Shown here piece by piece: positions 59,479 to 64,000 of a stretch of DNA of 64,000 nt. Source of the DNA: Varroa destructor (Eukaryota; Arthropoda; Arachnida; Mesostigmata; Varroidae). The translations under genes and the position numbers were made by a program. Location of the stretch: NCBI RefSeq assembly GCF_002443255.2, contig NW_019211456.1:46696324-46760323 (forward strand), in the 5' to 3' direction. The notes under the pieces are model-generated. The model saw nothing but the letters and a program-made list of their open reading frames with translations. It was not told the DNA's origin and ran no database searches. Each line of letters starts with the position of its first letter. The stretch's first letter is position 1.

Positions 59479-62324
59479 TGAAATATTACTGGCCAATTCT
59501 GCAAGGGTGTATCCTGCCAAGTTACATTCGCTGCCATGTCAGTTACGGTCATGGAAGCAAACAGACATTTACTGATACTGCGCTGAATCGTTCGTTCATT
59601 TATATTTCTCCATACAATAAAAGTTAAAACTTCTCACTATCATCCAAAATGTCGTGTGTATTTTGTACATGCACAGGCTACGTTCGGCTTGATTGAATTA
59701 AGCGAGCCCCTCACCGACTATCCTTCAATTAGATCTATTAGGAAGTTGCGTGAATAATTCTAATACGAGCTATTTCGTTAACAGAATACTCAGCTAAATG
59801 GATGAAAAGCCATGGCTTTTTCCTACATATATAATACGGGTTGAATTTTGACAACGCAAAACCGATGTATCAGTGCCAGTCCGCTAAACAACTTGTTTTT
59901 CCTTACTCGTCTCAAAGCTCGTCGCTAAACTAGGAGGATGCGCATTGTTTATAGCGGATTACATTTACTGCTACGAATATATAGTTACCTAAATCAAGGC
60001 CACATAGATATGAGGCAATTAATTCTTGCATTTCTAAGCTTACACTGATGTCCAAACGATGCTAAAAGTCGCTATGGTCCCTTCTGCAAAATTAGAGTCC
60101 AGATACTTTCAGCGGTTTGTACGACTATTATACTCACGGCTATTAACGCTCACAACTTGCGATTTGTTTAAAAAACTTCGTTGATACAAACAGGCCATAG
60201 AAATTTTAAATCAACTCATGGGCTTCAAAATTCACTACACAAAATCTGACAGAAACTGTGACAGAGACATCTGAGAGTTCATAATAATAAATCTCGGTAG
60301 ATAAAATTATACTAGATGATCGCTTTCTAGGGGCACCCAAATAACGGTGATGGTGCATTTAGTAAGCCTGTTAAGTAACGTTCACTGCTGTGCGAATACG
60401 AACAATTCGCTAACATAAATTATATTGATGTTTATAGGGTTTTCTCTTAAGTCGTGATGCTATTTTAACTTTATTATAATTATATACATATATTATGATA
60501 CGTTTTCAACGAGGAAGAGTTCCTTCTTAACTATCCGGAGCCGTGAAAAAGTTGGTCAAAGAAAAGGTTACGAAACGACGAGGTGCGCTGACTGCACAGA
60601 GCAGCGAAAGTAATAATAAATATAACGCTTAATGCAATCCTGACTGGTCCACAAGGTTGCCTGTTGATATCCTGTACTTGGCAAGAAAAACTTAGACCAT
60701 ATGTGTTATGCCTTTACTCGGTGTTTCCTGCACACTTGCTTTTCTGTGCATCGGGCAAGTTCGTTTTGTGGGCGGATGTTTGCGTTCGTAAACTGTATCG
60801 TCGAGGCAGCATCGTAGTGTAAGGATTTCTAGTTCTTGTTAGTCCTGCGCAAGTAGATAGGCAGCAAATAGAAAAGACAACTCATTGTTAAAAGAGAAGA
60901 ACAAAGTTAACGCGGACAAACACATCGCCGAATCTTTTACGTTTATCACCCAAATGATAAACAGACCCCTTTTGCTGACCCCTAATCAGAGCCGTTCTTA
61001 GAATAAAAAAGCTTTACATACAATTGAAATGGATTACATCAGTTACAAGTGCTCTATAGTAGCACTAAACTTGCAGGACCAAACTCTCAGGCTCCGTCTG
61101 TTTTTCAGCGGCGGAAAATTGAGCTTGGTCTAAAATGCCTTTCAGGCGCATTGGTCTGCTAGCACAGAAATGTTAGTGTTTTGTAGCTCTGATTAAAGCA
61201 AAATAGTACAGAAAAATATTAAATAAGTCTTTAACATGTGATTGAGTTCGTTGAAAGAAATAGTCTTATTAATAAGACGCCGGAACGTTGAAGCGTCATT
61301 GTACCCCGAAACGCAAAAGCATCGGTCAAGGTAAATGGCATAAGCTATAGAGATATGCGTGAGTGAACAGCGCTACGTGGATTGAGCTCTTGCACGTTTC
61401 GAAAAAAGCGGCTCGCTTTTTCCACATTCAGGATAAAATAGTTAAACGTTAAATACTGGAATAATAAATAAATACTGAATTTTGAATAAATCACACTCGG
61501 GTTTTTTAGTTTTGCAATACAATTGTATAGAAATCTTCTATTATGGTTGAAGAATAGCGTGATACTGAATTTAACCTCAACTTCAGAGAGATAGAATACA
61601 CTTTTCTTCTACTTACCCAATGAGACCACTGAAAGTGCCTCAAACAAATTGACGATGACGCGCGGTTGACGCTATAAATACAATAGTGACATATATCACC
61701 TATTTGCACTAGCTAAAGGTCATCGCATTGACGCACGTTCTAATCGTCAGATCTGAGAAGAAGCCAAAAGATTCATAGAGAAGATTCTCGATGTATCCTT
61801 GCAACACGAGACTAGACGTGACTAAACGTAAGATCTAATAGTCTATTGATAGATTGACATGATCAGGACAATCAAGCAATAGGCTCACAAAAAAAATAAA
61901 TCAACCTTATACACACTTAATTTTTACTGTAGTCAATCAGAGTTTCTTAAACTAGATTCGTTTGGCAATTTAACAGTAGTAGAAGTTGCATGATTAATAG
62001 TGTTTTATTTTTATCTATAAACATGTCCCGGTTATTATCCGAGCACCATTTGTATCTGATCATCATTTGAATCAATATTGATATCTGAAGCAGCATTAAG
62101 AGCATTGAATGTCCGTTACAATTCTTAAGGCACTGTATTAAAATAATGACAGCAGCTACTTAGACCGTGCCATCCTTTACATGGCTAACCCTCGTATACC
62201 TAGTCCGAGTGAAACAGCATGTGTGTCAAAACCATTTACTTAGAATAGATGTGCAGTAAGATTCCGTGGATAAATCCTGCGAAAAAGCATTGCTTTTAAC
62301 CAAATACTCAACGGCGCTAGTAGT

Positions 62325-62339
62325 GGCGGCGGCGGCGGC
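62325..62339. repeat. (GGC)5, short allele (direct copy)
   Basis: Five GGC units where copy 1 has sixteen, accounting for the whole 33-bp offset change. Confidence 0.96.
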
Positions 62340-64000
62340 GGGTTCCAAACAATAGACGGAATTTCGAGTCCTCTTTAACCTGGGCACCTATTCGATAACG
62401 AGCACTTTTGCTTTTTGAAATATCAAAATAGAAAAAAGGTCAGGGAGAGAACAGTACATTGAACAATGCTCCGTAGATTAGAAGGACGTCGAGGTGGCCG
62501 AAGGTAACGTCGCCCGTCAGGATACAGACAGCGGAAGCCCCTCACGGAGACAGTGGATGCATACGGGATGCCGTAAGAGAACTAACGTGAAGATCGCAGT
62601 GAAACCTTGGCAATATTCGAGTATGCAAATTTTGTTGCAAAATAGCCGCTAACAATCACGGAAGGTAGTGTCTATTATAATTGGATCGTCTGTATTTGTA
62701 GGTAACGACGAAACCCATTCGTTTGGTAAGGAGGCGATAGAACAGCAGTCGAATGCTTGACTCTTGCATGGTCGCAGTACAGAGCGCTTCGGAAAGAAAG
62801 TCATTCAGACTTTCTTTCTCTCACTTCTAGCCTCAGATGGAAGCGACAGCCGTATAGATTCACGACTGTTCTGCTTTTGAATTGTATATTTCTAAAACGA
62901 ATGAAATTCGCTCGATTAATTAATGCTAATCATTGCTATATCGTTAAATATAGTTTTTCACTATTTTTTACTAACAAATACAAAAACCCTATTGTAGGAA
63001 GAAAACAATAAATTTTCTAAAATATCTCATTATTCTACAAGGGTTACTGCCATCGTGCCCTTTTTTATCATTATGCGGCATTAAACTGATTGTCGGAACG
63101 CCTGAAATATTGTGAAAATATTTTGATAATCGTGATGCTCCCTTCTACTAACCTGTGCGCAGTTTGACCTGAAGTACACTATAGATTTAACAATAATTTG
63201 TGTCCGTAACCGTAACGCACAACTTTCTCCATCACGCTATTAAAATCTCATAGCATGTAGTTTCCAACGGTCGTTTAGGTACACCATGGTGAGCTGCTGA
63301 TTACCGGGCTAACAAAAACTTCGGCCTAATGTTTATCCGGTTAAGAAGCGCTGCGATGACCAAATGAGGAATAATGGACCGTGGCTAAATACACTTAACG
63401 AAAAGAACCGCTGAGCTCCAATCGAAGCCCTGCCATGACATGAAGAGACGAGGTAAACGCTTCCGTAAAGCACTGACTACAGCCTATATTGCATACATCG
63501 TTATTGTAGATCAAAGATTATCCATTTGTGCCTACATTCAGGTCGTTGTTTACCCAAAACAAATCACATTGACAGCATTAGCAATAATTTGTTGCAGCTT
63601 GGCCTGCGTAGTTTATGTTAACCGAACAACTACGTTACCATCGCCACTAGACGAAATAAGGACATAACGAATAGTAATATTAATCGATTCACCCATTTCC
63701 TAACATAAAGCAAATAGTCCCAGGAAATTGCACGGGTCGAATGATGAGTAGGGCATCCAGAACCCATTCACAACGTAAAGTATCATACTGCTGTCGCCCG
63801 GCAAAACAAGGCCAAGCGATGGCGTCATTTTTTCCAAGTTACTTAGCTTTTCAATACATTTTCGTAACTAACTCACGACAGCGAGGGTTACTTCATACTC
63901 TGAAATCAGAGTTTACGTAAATTTCTTGTGTAAGCAGTGCGAAACTGTGCTGGTGCTGCATAATAGGAGCAGTGTACGGGCGTGGTCACCTCAAATCTCT

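Larger units (their letters stand above)
51355..64000 (+). repeat. Large repeat unit, direct copy lacking 1,400 bp
   Basis: Matches 11947-18929 and then 20330-26025, running off the window end. Single-base differences from copy 1 noticed on reading: 55680 (T for C), 56193 (G for C), 56388 (T for C), 58379 (A for T), 59907 (T for C) and 63765 (C for T), plus five instead of sixteen GGC units. It reads without interruption across the sequence where copy 1 has its N gap. Confidence 0.97.

Noticed and set aside
1..64000. tRNA genes
   Set aside because: I looked at GTTCGA-like B-box sites (for example 13778, 15391, 35800) but none had a matching A box or a cloverleaf-compatible flank by eye. A tRNA-detection program would be decisive.
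1..64000. CRISPR array or prokaryotic defence system
   Set aside because: No regularly spaced direct repeats with unique spacers, no operons of overlapping long ORFs, and the overall character is eukaryotic.

Overview
This looks like gene-poor, AT-rich eukaryotic (animal-type) nuclear DNA, not a prokaryotic or viral segment. No open frame exceeds about 150 codons on either strand. Coding-like stretches are short, locally GC-richer islands, several bounded by plausible GT/AG splice sites. Microsatellites and homopolymers are common, and decayed non-LTR retrotransposon pieces are present. An invertebrate, perhaps an arthropod, is my best guess, but nothing here fixes the taxon.

The dominant structure is a large near-identical repeat. 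A unit at 11947-27846 recurs twice. Its right part (21935-27846) is inverted at 45450-51329. Its left and central part (11947-26025, less a 1,400-bp internal segment) recurs in direct orientation from 51355 to the end of the window. The last two copies meet at a 25-N gap (51330-51354). A second 25-N gap (20294-20318) interrupts the first copy. Differences between copies are a handful of single bases, a GGC repeat of 16 versus 5 units, and the 1,400-bp presence/absence. This fits allelic or haplotype redundancy and scaffold mis-joins at least as well as true segmental duplication.

Layout. 1-11946 is unique sequence with a few candidate exons or small ORFs (1456-1722, 2450-2620, 5235-5384, 9506-9919, 11467-11568) and otherwise nothing recognisable. 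11947-27846 is repeat copy 1, with candidate exons at 16864-17009, 18081-18202, 20955-21142 and 23609-23663, a helix-turn-helix-like frame at 26758-26985, and several striking hairpins. 27847-45449 is unique and richest in content. It holds a degenerate LINE endonuclease to early RT region (33240-34680, minus), a separate LINE reverse-transcriptase fragment (40894-41652, minus), possibly a third at 37450-37704, and candidate host exons at 28249-28407, 36586-36786, 38342-38484 and 39550-39835. The last carries three regularly spaced LLxxIG motifs and is the most convincing host coding exon. 45450-64000 is the inverted and direct redundant copies.

No operons, tRNAs, rRNAs or CRISPR arrays were recognised. 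Exons were called by eye from reading frame, composition and splice-site appearance, so most are low to moderate confidence and no complete multi-exon gene could be assembled. I found no convincing new multi-gene system. The items most worth attention are the repeat architecture, the short-loop hairpins, the LLxxIG exon and the paired LINE remnants.
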